From NCBI GenBank assembly GCA_907165275.2, contig OU015650.1, positions 8,586,001 to 8,650,000 on the forward strand: a DNA stretch of 64,000 bases, given 5' to 3'. The stretch is from Zygaena filipendulae (lineage: Eukaryota; Arthropoda; Insecta; Lepidoptera; Zygaenidae). The notes beneath the pieces are model-generated. The model saw nothing but the letters and a program-made list of their open reading frames with translations, did no database searches and was not told the DNA's origin. Positions 52,916 to 64,000 of the stretch are shown here, piece by piece. Numbering within the stretch: the stretch's first letter is position 1; every line of letters starts with the position of its first letter. Both the position numbers and the translations under genes were made by a program.

Positions 52916-53154
52916 TATTTTGTTGTGCTGTGCCATCAACGTTTCTACAAAAAATAATAATAAAGGCGTTAAGCGACGAGTGCTATAACTTTAACTCACA
53001 GTAATGGTGACTAGTCTTTTCATGTGTTGTGCTGCGGTCGCAAATTGGCCTAAGAAACTTTTTTTCTTTGCAAAAAATAAGCAAATAATAAATAGTATGA
53101 CATCTATTGATTCGATATACCTATACCTATTTAACTAATCAAAATATTTAAATA

Positions 53155-54100
53155 CTTGCTGTTCCCCACGGTTACACTCTCGTCGATTTTGGAGTTCCTG
53201 TAGAATTCCGAGATAAAAAGACTATGTTCTTTTACAACTATGTTCTAACAACGTGTATGCAAAATTTCATGGTGATCAGTTGAGCTGTTAGGGCGTGACA
53301 GCGTAACAAACAAATTCTAAGCATTTAAGAGTATGAACTTGTTGATTCCACCGATATAGTTCTGTCCAAATTTAAATTTTACAAAAATCCCAACTTCAAT
53401 TTTTCATGATTATTAATCAACTAGGTGTACCCCGCGGTTTCACCCGCTTTAATGTCGGCGATCCCGTGGGAATTACGTGATAAAAAGTACCATATTTCTA
53501 ATATATCAATGCCTATGTCCTTTTCTGTACCTCTGGCAACGTGTAGTAGGTATGCAATAATTAACGACCCGATTGGCGCAATGTTCACCATGCCTGCCCG
53601 CTAATAAAGAGGTATATATACTATATCTGCAGTATATGTATATATGTATGTAATAATATACCACGTTTGCTGGGTTTCCACGACACAAGCTTATAGCTGA
53701 GTGTGGAAACAAGTAGATCTGTGTATTGTGAAGTGGATTATTATTATTGTTGTTATTTTACCCGTGTTAATTTCGGAAATTCCGCGAGAATTCCGGGATA
53801 AAAGGTAGCCTATGTTCTTTTCCATGTCAAAAGCTACGTGCATGCTTAATTTTATCCAAATCCGTTCAGCCGTTTTTACGAGATTGAGTAACAAACATCC
53901 ACACCTTCACATTTATAGGTAACTAGCTGTGCCCTGCGGTTTCACACGCGGTAATTTCAGAGTTCCCACGGGAATTCCGTAATAAAAAGTACCCTAGATG
54001 TCCTTCTCTGTACCCCTGACAAGGTGCATGTCAAATTTCATCAAAATCCGTTCAACCGTTTTTGCGTGATTGAGTAACAAACATCCAAACATCCAAACTA
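53155..54100 (+). repeat. Cluster of CTAGCTGT repeats with an inserted SINE
   Basis: Copies begin near 53158 (TTGCTGTTCCCCACGGTTAC), 53424 (AGGTGTACCCCGCGGTTTC), 53755 (fragment) and 53923 (CTAGCTGTGCCCTGCGGTTTC), all forward. The second is interrupted at about 53565 by the SINE at 53568-53755, after which the repeat resumes (ACCCGTGTTAATTTCGG). Confidence 0.75.
53568..53755 (+). mobile_element. tRNA-derived SINE, plus-strand copy
   Basis: GACCCGATTGGCGCAATG and CTGCCCGCTAAT head, AAGCTTATAGCTGAGTGTGG body, GTGGATTATTATTATTG tail; same family as 20531-20828 in reverse. The B-box part is deleted. Confidence 0.72.
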
Positions 54101-54104
54101 GTTC

Positions 54105-55440
54105 CAGAAGGAATTTCGAAAAAATCGAAACGTGAGTATCTAAGTGAGACCCTTAGCAATACAACAAAAAAACCGCATTCAATTTGATGCAGCATTTTTC
54201 GCGTAGCACGAATACAAACATACAGACAGGCAGACAGACAGACAAAAATTCTAAAAACGGTATATTTGGCTTCTATAGCACTCATAGAGTCACCTGAATT
54301 TATTTTTTCTTATTTATCTCCCATGTACAGACATCGACCTGTTACAATTTTATTATATGTAGAGATTGATGCCGAGCTCGTATTCCGTGATTTTCGAAAA
54401 ATTTTGTGAATTTACAGTCATTTACTTCTATTTCAGATAGATGAACAGACAGATACAACAAAAGACATACCTACCTACACACAAAAGAAATATTTGACCT
54501 TAGATAGGTATAGTCACAGATAATATAATACTATATAGTTAAGGTCATAAATTATTATCAAAGTTACTGCCGAAAAAAAGACTTAAATTCGTAAATATAT
54601 AAACGGACATTTCAATTAAAATTCCTTATTTATAATGTTGTATATACTTAATACAAAATTATTTTGTATCCAGAAACTAGACGGATGTTTTTATGCACAT
54701 ACCTACCTACTACATAAATGTGGTAAATACGTCACGACTGTAATTATATTAGGTACCTACCTACACAGTATACTAAGGTAAAAAAAAACAATAGGTACCT
54801 AGTGAAATAATAAGCCAAGTTCGATTCTAAAAAACATCGGTTATAAAAGTAGTGCGATTAAAATTTATTTTCTACTAGGAAGAAATTTTGATAGCAATAT
54901 CCTCATACGAAGCTTTTAGGAATAAGTGGGCTTTTTTCCAAGTTCGTTTTTTGTGAGATCCTCAGTCCTTTTAAAGTTTAATTATTTTTGAAGTAGATAA
55001 AAAAATTATTGTTTTTGTACGATCCAGATTAAAAGTTGTGATTTTCGGATATTTTTTTCACTTGAAAAAAAAAAACAAATTTCTAGTATCTACCCCAACG
55101 GAAAGGGCTTTTATTATAGTAGATAGATAGGTAATCATTGCTTTATCTATGTAACCGATTAATAGATACAAATCAAGTTTTATGTAGGTATAGCATCATA
55201 AAACTGTCCTTTAAATAGGTTTTTATTTTCATATCATTATCATAAACTAGAATGTAGGTGATGGAAGCTTGGATATGGTCGTATAGAAATATTATTATTT
55301 ATTTACCTACTATTAAGTAGTCGTGTCGAGTAGTTAGGAGGAACTTGGCCTGGTGCTCTTAGTGCGTCTGGATTGTGTAGCTGTACTCACAGCTGACATT
55401 GAATTGTTACATACATACGTATTAATTAACAAGTTTATTA
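54105..55440. other. Intergenic, nothing recognised
   Basis: AT-rich, with a GACAGACAGACAG run near 54225. No supported gene. Confidence 0.4.
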
Positions 55441-55445
55441 ATAAC

Positions 55446-55640
55446 TAGGAGTTCCCCGCGGCTTAGACTGGACTGGACTCTGGATTTCCGAGATAATATA
55501 GATAAAGTAAATACCTTTTATCCTTTTTGTACTCCTGACAACGTGAATACAAAATTTCATGATGATCGGTTTAGTAGTTAAGGCGTGAAAGAGTAACAAA
55601 TAAATTCACGTTAACATTATATCACACTTACAAAATTAAA
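55446..55640 (+). repeat. CTAGCTGT-related repeat, diverged
   Basis: CTAGGAGTTCCCCGCGGCTTA to GAAAGAGTAACAAATAAATTC. Confidence 0.6.
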
Positions 55641-55821
55641 GTGACACAACTCAAAATTCCTGTTTCTTCTGATTTTGTTTAAAAACTGATTTTAAAAAGC
55701 CTTGTCTAAAAACCTGTGGTGAAAAAGAGCCTGAATTATTGTGAGTAGGTTACCTAACAAAAGAACACCCTATCGGTCACATTCCTTGATCCCGCTATTC
55801 GCTAATGTATGTTATTGTGAA

Positions 55822-56085
55822 AGAGGCTTTCTTGCTCATTTCAAATTGCACTTTTTGAGTTAGGTCACTTTAATTTTGAAGGTGCGATTATCATTAACCT
55901 GTTCTCCAAAATTTCACCCGCGCCTTGTCCTTTTCCGTATCCCGGACAAGAGACTTTCTTGCTCATTTTAAATTGCAATTTTTGAGTTAGATCACTTTAA
56001 TTTTGAAGGCGCAATATATCATTACTACCTATCTGTTCTTCGCATTTCACCCGCGCCTTGTCCTTTTCTGTATCCCGGACAACGT
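55822..56085. repeat. Tandem duplication of about 120-125 bp
   Basis: GGCTTTCTTGCTCATTTCAA and GAGTTAGGTCACTTTAATTT through CGCGCCTTGTCCTTTTCCGTATCCCGGACAA-type sequence occurs twice head to tail (about 55826-55950 and 55952-56083). The second part of each unit derives from the CTAGCTGT repeat. Confidence 0.8.
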
Positions 56086-56189
56086 AAAGTTTAGATATAC
56101 CGAGTAGTTAAGGCGTAAAAGCGTAACAAACAAACAAACTCACGTGTGCATTTGTACCTCTACCTAATATTAGTCAGGATTATGATTAC

Positions 56190-56310
56190 GCGTAAACGGT
56201 AGGTACGATGCGTCGCGTCGCCGAATTACGGTGCGGCGCGGCGTTCTCACGAACCCGTCGTCTTTGAAGTCGGCGCGCGGCGTCGCCTCGCTAAAGGTAA
56301 CCACCCTCGA
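56190..56310 (+). promoter_or_regulatory. CpG-rich patch upstream of the JHBP/takeout-like gene
   Basis: CGATGCGTCGCGTCGCCGAA and GCGGCGCGGCGTTC stand out sharply from AT-rich surroundings and end about 130 bp before the start codon at 56436. Promoter function is an inference from position. Confidence 0.35.
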
Positions 56311-56435
56311 ACAGCGCAAACGGTCAATCCGAGACATAAGTGGGTCGGATCTAGACGTATCAATTTAAATTTACTTCAAATTCAAAATTAAATGAATAAA
56401 TCAGTCTAAACTATCTTTGTACGAATAACTTGAAA

Positions 56436-59400
56436 ATGGGACGCGCTACAAATATTTCTAAATTTTTATCATTAATTTTCATTTTCACTCTTTATTGCAT
56501 TTGTCACGGGAGCATCGATATTAGTGAGTAATAACAAGTTTTTTTTCCTAAAAATGCACATTTTTGGTATCGTTAATAAACTATTACCTACCATATTATC
56601 CATTCCATAGTGTTTCAAGATGAAATTTTCACCAATGCGCAAAAAATCTAATTTTGGTGTTTTGCAATAACGATTTCCTTAAAGAATGGTAAAATTAAAT
56701 AGATTCAGTATTTCATCTGAATATTAGAAAAAAATTCTATGTCGTGTGAAGTCACTATTCGGTGAGTTTCATCAAAGTTACAGACTCAAGTGTTTTAAAA
56801 TGATACTTTCACCAAGGCGTTTAAAAATATGATTTCGGTGTTTAAGAATTTAGACAAAATTAAAATAAATTCTACGTACTTATTGACCCTGACAATAAGT
56901 AGGTATACCTACATAGTACATATACGAAAAATTTGCTCTATCGTGTGAATCTACTATTTGGACAGCTCAAACAGAACAGTTTCACGGATAAACTTGAGAT
57001 TGATATGTAGATAAACACTACCTATACACTAGCTTTATAATTAAAATAATGACCTAGCAAACGCAAGGCGATCGACATCGTCACCGCTGCTCAGATATAA
57101 TTTTATTTATCACTTTAACTTAGCATTTTTTTAACGCAAATATTAAATTAGTTTTTTAATAATAACGCCACAGTTACAGTCACACGCAATCATATACAAC
57201 GTGTTAATGAATTAACTGAAAACCTGATACACCCCATTTAAAAAAATAAACAATAATATGAGTTTTATGTCGAAAAGATTTATACTTTAAAAGTTGAATA
57301 ATCAACATTGGTTTGGAAATGACCTATCTACGAAATTCCAAGCGCTACGCCCGCGCCTTCCGGTTCGATTTTTTTGTTGCGGGCGGCGCGCGGCGTACGC
57401 GCCAAATATTGTATTATAATAGGGATGTTGACTACTTTTGAAAATCAAAATTCTAATTAGTCCGTCAGTTAGAAAATAAAAAAACAATAGACACGTATTT
57501 TTTGCTTTTTTTAAATAAATTGAAAATATACAGAGATAAAGCGCATTAAAGTTTAGGATAGGAGGTCGTGACGTCACTAACCACAAAACCGCCATACAAA
57601 CTGTCAGAATAGTGACGTCACGCGAAATTTCAACTCAATATATCGCCGTTATTTTTTGATTACTAATAAAAAGAAAAAATACGTGTCCAATATTTTTTAA
57701 TAATCTACAAGACGGACTAAAAAATAAAAACTAGTCAACATGCCCATTAATTTAGACATGGGCTAATAAAAATGAAAAAATATAACCTATATTAAAACAT
57801 GGTGCGATCGATTTGCTAGTTGATTCTGAGCAAACTATTTTCTAGTTTTCAGTTAATTCATTAACACGTTGTATAGTAAAACGTCGGAAGTCTTTACTGG
57901 AGCTCCACTGTCTCTTCAACAGTCGTATATCGAAATTTTATATATTGTAATTTCAACTCGAAACGAACGGTATTTCCAAGTGAGATTAACACTTTTAAAG
58001 AAATGGTGGTAGGCCCACGTTACGAAATTAATCTGGCAAGGAGTTAGACTGCACCCCAAAACAGGACATACCGGGGGAACATCGAAATTTACATATGTAG
58101 GCGAAGTCACTGAGTACAAATATTACTGGTAATAATTTGTTTGTAGATAAATATTTAAAAACGTGCGCGAGGAATTCTCCGGATAAGAACCAATGCATGC
58201 AAGAAGCAGTGACGCAAGCTCTACCACTGTTGTGCGACGGTATCAAGGAGTTGGGCATTCCCCCACTAGACCCCTATCACCAAGAGGAATTACGCATAGA
58301 CTACAATAACAATCAGGTCAGTTGCTGTCATTGATGTACAAACCTTTTGCTAATTTTTAGCTTTTTTGTGCATTTTTGTGTTTTTGGAAGTCAGATTTAA
58401 TGTTTTTGTTAAAATTTTGTTTATTTTCGCTTTTAAGTGAGTCGGTTTGTAATTTATCTAAGTTACCTTAGCCTAATGTCAACTCTTCATCACCTTTTAC
58501 AAAATTCCTTTTCCCGATGCAGGGACATTAATTGTTGAGGAGTTCTCCTGGTACTTCACCATGAGTTCCACTTCAACATACGCATTGTGATGAGCATAAT
58601 TGCTTAGAAACCATATTAAATTAATCGAATCGGAACCAGTGAAATACCTTACGTATTATTGCGAGTAGTTCCGATGACCATAAGTATGTGGTCTTCATCA
58701 TCACTTCCACTTCTCAAAATTTTGCTTTCAGAAAGCTAATGAACGATATACTATAAAAAATACCCAAATCGCTATAGATGTGCCTATAAATTTTGAGGAG
58801 TTCCCTCGATTGGTGGTTGTGGTGGTTTATCCTACACTAGCTGTTCCCCGGTTTCACCCGCGTTAATTTAGGAGATCCCGCAGGAATTCCGGGGTAAAAA
58901 GTACCTATGTCCTTCTCTGTACCCCTGGACAACGTGTATGCAAAATTTAATGATGGTCGGTTGTGTATACAGAGAAGAACATAATATGGTACTTTTTGTT
59001 CCAGAATTCCCGCGAGAACTCCGATATTAACGCGGGTGAAACTGCGGGGAACAGCTAGTTTTATTGTATTTTCTATGCTAGTAACACAGATAATATAATA
59101 CATACCTACATTGATCTTATTCTATAGTTAGGTATACGGATGTGAATAATGTTTATAATATTAGTAGGACTAGTTTATGCGCTCCTTAGACTAACCAAAA
59201 AAAATATACTTGTTTGTTTTTTTTATTTTATTTATTTGTTAGTTTGTTATTTTTGTTTTGTACCTAGGTAATACGAGTTGTTCAACTTCCGTAATACTAC
59301 AAACGAAACAATTCACCGTTTTTTTTCAAGGCAATTATCAAAATAGGTTATAAAATAAATAAATAGAGAGGAACGTCAAATCAAACTTGACCTAGCCGAG

Positions 59401-62400
59401 TGCGGTAATATAGAGGTGAGGTCGTTCATACTGAAGTGGTATGGTAATGGTACAAAATATGAGTAGCTGCGAGTAGAATTATGGAAACTAAGTATATATC
59501 TATATTATTATACTGTACAGTCTTAATGACGAAGGTCATAATGCCACAAGGATTAACCGACGTCTTTGTTGATAGTTGATACGTATTTTACGAGGTTTTT
59601 CCCGCAGCTTTACTAGCGCGAACCTCAAGATTTCGATAAAAAAAATATTTTTTTATGTAGGTAAGTACCGTATATACTTTCTTAATTACGCGTTAAGTGA
59701 AAAGCTGTTAATTTGGAATTACAAACAAACACTTCAATTTCATTTATATGTATAGACAACACTTGCTATTGCCCGTGGTTTCACGTGCTCAATTTTGGTA
59801 CTAACTGAAGTAAAAATCACTCAATAGTCAATTACATCCTAAATATTATTATCTCCTAAAAATCACTAACCTTTTGTCGTATAGTTATGGCACGGTTATG
59901 GCGCGTTTTCGCGTTGCGCGACGGACATTATAATATCTATACCTACCATAGTTATATGTACAACTAGCTGTGCCCCGCGGTTTCACCCGCATGAAACGTT
60001 TTTGTATGACAACTCTTTTTCCCAACATCCGATTTAAATGAAAAAAAAGCCTATATGTAGCTCCAGGTTTATCTTAATCTACCTGTGAAAACCGCATGGA
60101 AATCCGTTCTGTAGGTTCGGAGATTATCGCGAACAGACAGACAGACAGAAAATAATTCTATAAACTCCTTTTTCTGTGGTTGGTTACTCTTCTTTTATGA
60201 CTGTCAAAATTTGTCAAAAATATTCAAAGTACAGAATCGCGGATTCTACTCTTTTATTATAGTACTAGCTGTGCCCCGCGGTTTCACCCGCGCGAAAGGT
60301 TTTTATACAACAACTTTTTTTCCCGACATCCGATTTCAATGAAACAAAGCCTATGCTCCAGGCTAAGCTTAATCCTGTGAAAACCGCATGACAATCCGTT
60401 CAGTAGATTCGGAGATTATCGCGAACAAACAGACAGACAGAATAGGTGAGTCTACTGAGACTTGAGAGTAGATAATATGAATGTACACTAATTGTAAGAA
60501 GTAAAGTTTATTAGTTTCGATTATAATCTGTACGTACCTACTGAACCTTATCTGAAAATTAGTTTTTAATTAATACAGTTGCTCAAAAAGTGCTATTATA
60601 ATATTACGTACCTAGCTTTTTAGCGTGCGGAAAGTTGACGTTTTACTTTACCAAATAGAAAAAAACTGGAAAATAAATTTACCCTCCAATAATTTACATA
60701 GTATACGGAAGTGAATAATGTTAAATGCTTATAATTATTTTGTTTGCATACTAGCTGTTCCCCGCGGTTTCACCCGCGTTAATTTCAGAGTTCCCACAGG
60801 AATTACGAGATAAAAAGAAACCTATGTCTGTTTTGTACCCTCGACAACTTAATATGCAAAATTTCGTGATGATCAATTGAGTACCTAGTTAAGGCGTGAC
60901 TAACATTCGCATAGTAAGTAAGGATTAGTTACATGAATGCATGAAATTATTGAATACTTTAGTCTCTCTTTTTAAATAATTACAGCCTGTCTAATATAAT
61001 CAACTAATTTATTATATATTTCTACGTACATCACCTAACATTATCATATTATAATCTCTACTTATCTACATAACGCATGTAAAAAATTGTAGGTGTATGT
61101 ATTGTACAAGTATTTATTTATTTGTTGCTTGACACGTCTTTTTTTTGTTTTGACAAGTTTTTACGAGTTCCGACTGTCTATTCGCTAAAATAATAATATA
61201 AAAAAAATAGACATAGATGTTTTTTGGGCAGTTAAATACTTATAGAGTAGGTAGGCCTGTAGGGACTTTAAGGTACCAATTTAACACCAAAAAAGCTATT
61301 ACAAAAAGTTGAAATGATTACCATAAATACTTCAATACTTACCAAATTACAAAAAAAGATAAAATAAAAGATCATAATATACCTAGTTTGATGAAGTCAA
61401 AATATTCATACTTAAACAACTACTAATTACATATTATTGTCAGTGATTAGGTACATAGTGGTGATTTGTTTTTATATGTACAACTAGCTGTCCCCCGCGG
61501 TTTCAACTGCGATAATTTTGGACTTTCCGCGGGAATTTCAGAATAAACTGTATGTATAAACCTTCCTCTTGAACCACTCTATCTATTGGTGAAAAACGCA
61601 TGAAAATCCGTTGAGTAAGTATAGTTTTTGAGTGGGTTGATCATGGGTTGATCCAAAGATCAAATATAATACAAAGTGCCTAAGAGGAAATACTTTATAA
61701 TTTACTAGCTATCCCTCGCGGTTGCACCCGCAGTAATTATGTAGTTTTCGCGGGAATCCCAGGATCAAAAGTACCCTATGTCACTCAGGATCACTGTAGC
61801 TTTCTATAAGTGAAAGAATTTTCAAAATCGGTTTCGTAGATTCAGAGATTACCTCCTATAATGTCACAAACTCACAATTCACATACAAACTTTACCTCTT
61901 TATAAATTACTAGCTGTCCCGCGCGGTTTCATCCGCGATAATTTCGAAGTTCCCGCGGAATTGTTCCATACAAACTTTGCAACCCCTTTTCATCTCCTTA
62001 GGTGTTGAATTTTCAAAAATCCTTTCTTATCGGATGCCTACGTCATGCCTTAACACACCCTTCAAGTTTTAGGCCTCTACGATCAGCGGTTTAGGCTGTG
62101 CGTTGATCTATCATGCAGACATTCAGGACAAAGCATTTTATATATATATATATATAGGTAGCTATTTATTGAATGGAACATTGATTTTAATATCACTGCC
62201 GCCGCGCCGAAACGCATTTATACATAAGTATACCTATCAACTTTTTCCTGACATCATATTATATTGTACGTTGCTCAAAGCTAAGCTTAGTCTACCTGTG
62301 AAAACCGCATGATAAACTGTTCAGTAGTTCTGGAGATTAGCGTAAACAGACACGCGGATTCTACTCTACATACAAAATTATTAATATCGCACCAAAACCA

Positions 62401-62717
62401 AAAATAAACAAAACTTAAATCACATCGGATGTAACCAACTCACCCGATCACGTGCAACTCAGTTACCCTCCGAAACACCGCCGTTGCATACTTGCATCCA
62501 TCCCGTCCGCTATCAGCATTCAGCATCCTCAGGATCCTGTTAATCTTCCCCATCGGTACATTAGTGACGCTGTTTTTTGGCATAATGGCATAGAAATCAT
62601 CACACAACGACTACTGTATAGTAATGAATTCATATCTTTTTTACAGTTTTTACTGAAAGCCGTTATGAAAGATGTGTATGTTCACGGGTTGAAAAAAGCA
62701 AAAGTTCATGGAGCAAG
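56436..62717 (+). CDS. JHBP/takeout-like secreted protein, 5' part (3 exons)
   Basis: Exons 56436-56523, 58147-58316 and 62647-62717 join in phase. The start MGRATNISKFLSLIFIFTLY plus CICHG is a signal peptide. Exon 2 has the conserved N-terminal disulfide pair (TCARNSPDKNQCM) and GIKELGIPPLDPYHQEELRI, the hallmark of the JHBP/takeout family. Exon 3 (FLLKAVMKDVYVHGLKKAKV) matches the next beta-strand block. About 109 residues are visible of a family of about 240, so the later exons lie beyond the window's right edge; the exon ends with AG before GTAAGC. Known family role: carriage of juvenile hormone or other hydrophobic ligands outside cells. Whether this one binds JH cannot be told. Introns of 1.6 and 4.3 kb are filled with repeats. 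Confidence 0.8.
57193..57875. mobile_element. TIR element with a nested MITE
   Basis: TATACAACGTGTTAATGAAT (continuing TAACTGAAAAC) at the left faces its exact reverse complement ending GTTGTATA at the right, about 31 bp perfect. The GGGCATGTTGACTA MITE lies inside, so the outer element is about 360 bp without it. Intron 1 of the JHBP/takeout-like gene. Confidence 0.75.
57422..57745 (-). mobile_element. MITE (GGGCATGTTGACTA family), copy 4, inverted
   Basis: GGGATGTTGACTACTTTTG to AGTCAACATGCCC with the shared GTGACGTCACTAACC and CTACAAGACGGACTA blocks in reverse orientation. Confidence 0.85.
58430..58835 (-). repeat. AACCGACTTCC-type repeat, reverse copy
   Basis: GAGTCGGTTTGTAATTTATC, AATTGTTGAGGAGTTCTCCT, CTTCCACTTCTCAAAATTTTGC and TACCCAAATCGCTATAG are reverse complements of blocks in the 49140-51330 array. 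Intron 2 of the JHBP/takeout-like gene. Confidence 0.75.
58838..59060. repeat. Facing pair of CTAGCTGT repeat halves
   Basis: A forward half (CTAGCTGTTCCCCGGTTTCAC, 58838-58968) meets a reverse half (to GCGGGGAACAGCTAGTT, 58969-59060), so both ends read CTAGCTGT inward and can pair. Confidence 0.75.
59065..59960. other. Intron 2 of the JHBP/takeout-like gene, nothing clear
   Basis: Only a very diverged CTAGCTGT fragment near 59585-59640. No exon supported. Confidence 0.35.
59965..60930 (+). repeat. Three forward CTAGCTGT repeats
   Basis: Copies start at about 59965, 60265 and 60752 (each CTAGCTGTnCCCCGCGGTTTC). The first two carry the GAACAGACAGACAGACAG tail subtype, the third the classic subtype. 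Confidence 0.78.
60935..61480. other. Intron 2 of the JHBP/takeout-like gene, nothing clear
   Basis: AT-rich, no supported element. Confidence 0.35.
61483..62160 (+). repeat. Three forward CTAGCTGT repeats, incl. long subfamily
   Basis: Copies start at about 61483, 61704 and 61911. The last is the long subtype with GTTCCATACAAACTTTGCAA and CGATCAGCGGTTTAGGCTGT, ending in a (TA)n run; it matches 42900-43138 in reverse. Confidence 0.75.
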
Positions 62718-62785
62718 GTAAGCAAGCGACTTTCGTAGCACATTATCCTTGGAATTAACATATTGTGGGCAACTTATTAATAACT

Positions 62786-63418
62786 AGCTGTTCCCGCGGT
62801 TTCACTCGCGGGAATTTCCGGATAAATTATACTTATAAACCTACCTCTTAAATTTCCCTACCTATTGGTGAAAACCGCATGAAAATCCGTTCCGTTTTGA
62901 GTAGGTATATTGTGTACAGACAGACAGACAGACAAACGCGGTGGGGAAATTTGTTTTATGATATACTAGCTGTGCCCCGCGGTTTCACCCGCGTGAGTTT
63001 CGGAATTCCCGCAGGAACTTTTTTTTCTAAAATAAAAGTAGTCTAAGTTACTCCCTATATCAGCTACCTGCCAGTGAAAGCCCCGTAAAATCGGTCCAGC
63101 CGTTTCAGAGATTAGCCGGAACAAACAGACAGACAGACAGAGAAAAATATTAAAAAATATTTTCTTATGTAGGTACCTAACTAAGTAGGTACCGTATATA
63201 TTTTTATAGTTGTGCCCCGCGATTTCACCCGCGTTAATTTCAGAGTTCTCGCGGGAATTCCGGAATAAAAAGTACCCTATGTGTTAATCTGATGTATAAG
63301 CTATACATTTAAATCCATCCAGTAGTTTTTGCGTGAAAGAGCAACAAACATCCATCCATCCATCCATCCATACATTCTTACAAACTTTCGCGTTTATAAT
63401 ATTAGTAGGATTTTACTT
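62786..63418 (+). repeat. Three forward CTAGCTGT repeats after exon 3
   Basis: Copies start at about 62786, 62965 and 63208. The first two have GACAGACAGACAG tails, the third the (CATC)n tail and the complete CTTTCGCGTTTATAATATTAG end. Confidence 0.78.
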
Positions 63419-63654
63419 AGTGATAATTGCGAAATTCATTGTGTGTTCCGAGATACACTTGGTTGAATTTTATTTTTCATTAAACGGACGGACCTTAAAT
63501 ATTTTTTAGTATAAAACCTGGTACGCTGGTACCTACTGTTTAACTGTTTACATTCGCTAGTCAAGAGCAGAGTCGGTTACCGCTCAAGATATTCTCGCTC
63601 ATTGCCTTTTACAAAAAACCTTTACAAAAAAACCTTTTACAAAAAAATTTTAAC

Positions 63655-63965
63655 AAAAAAATTATAACCGACTTCCAAAAACACAAAACTGAAAAGATAA
63701 AAATAACAAAATTCCGATTTGGTCCAAAAGACAAAAATACACGTAATATTATACTTGGTTTGTGCTACCACTGATCGGTTTGAACTCGGTGCCAAGTCCG
63801 CGTGTGTCTGCCCACTTGGGTTGTTCTGCTCACGACGAGCTCGTGGCGGGAGTCGACTTAGCCCATCTACCCCCTTCATATCAAGTTCTGAGGTAACAAA
63901 CATAAAAAAAATACAATCGATTTGAGAACCTCATCGTTTTTTGAAGTTGGTTAAAAATGGAGAAT
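63655..63965 (-). repeat. AACCGACTTCC-type repeat at the right edge
   Basis: AACCGACTTCCAAAAACACA, TTGGTTTGTGCTACCACTGA, GACGAGCTCGTGGCGGGAG and a closing TTTTTTGAAGTTGGTTAAAAA. The same body occurs at 50285-50510. Confidence 0.7.
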
Positions 63966-64000
63966 GCGCGTTTAACGAAATGCTTACGTAAGTACAGCAT

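Noticed and set aside
63355..63372. CRISPR-like short repeats, (CATC)n and GACAGACAGACAG runs
   Set aside because: Simple microsatellites in the tails of a eukaryotic dispersed repeat; no spacer structure.
63637..63903. 88-codon minus-strand ORF at the right edge
   Set aside because: Covers a known dispersed repeat body also present at 50285-50510; no coding evidence and not the missing JHBP/takeout exon.

Overview
This window is eukaryotic nuclear DNA, very probably from a moth or butterfly. The coding regions are split into short exons with GT/AG introns. The intergenic and intronic DNA is AT-rich and packed with small inverted-repeat transposons. One dispersed repeat, starting near CTAGCTGTtCCCCGCGGTTTCACCCGCG and ending near GCATTTATAATATTAGTAGG, recurs more than twenty times and is of a kind typical of Lepidoptera. 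The protein set (clip-domain serine protease, juvenile-hormone-binding/takeout-like protein, insect GILT, Greatwall) also fits an insect. The species cannot be named from sequence alone.

Six host genes can be assembled from exons whose reading phases join. From left to right they are: SPF45/RBM17-like splicing factor (minus strand, 78-1906, C-terminal part off the left edge); a GILT-like thiol reductase (plus, 10115-11100, 4 exons, 234 aa); a MIC19/CHCHD3-like MICOS subunit (plus, 19219-23254, 3 exons, with an apparent one-base frameshift in a poly-A run); Greatwall kinase/MASTL (plus, 25669-31917, 12 exons, 681 aa); a secreted clip-domain serine protease (minus, 34908-48407, 11 exons, 538 aa); and the 5' part of a JHBP/takeout-like secreted protein (plus, 56436-62717 and beyond).

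Mobile DNA fills most of the rest. At 51345-52915 lies a nearly intact Tc1-like transposon with long TIRs, a TA duplication and a DD34E transposase broken by one in-frame TGA. At 14822-17803 is a decayed, internally deleted copia retrotransposon with recognisable LTRs and a primer-binding site for initiator tRNA-Met. There is also a LINE 3' fragment, tRNA-derived SINEs, and about a dozen TIR/MITE families. One MITE family (237 bp, TTA/TAA duplications, Harbinger-like) has four copies, three of them inside other MITEs. A 1.35-kb TIR element at 36651-38003 carries a transposase-like remnant.

The most unusual structure is a 1.95-kb near-perfect palindrome at 5528-7476. Its arms are about 825 bp and nearly identical, its loop is about 297 bp, and it carries a short ORF with Cys/His motifs whose start is mirrored on the opposite strand. 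It sits in a larger frame with short terminal inverted repeats. If transcribed through, it would form a very long hairpin RNA; it could also be a foldback transposon or an assembly artefact.

The genes show no operon-like relationship. They are independent neighbours (splicing, lysosomal redox, mitochondrial cristae, mitosis, extracellular proteolysis, hydrophobic ligand binding).
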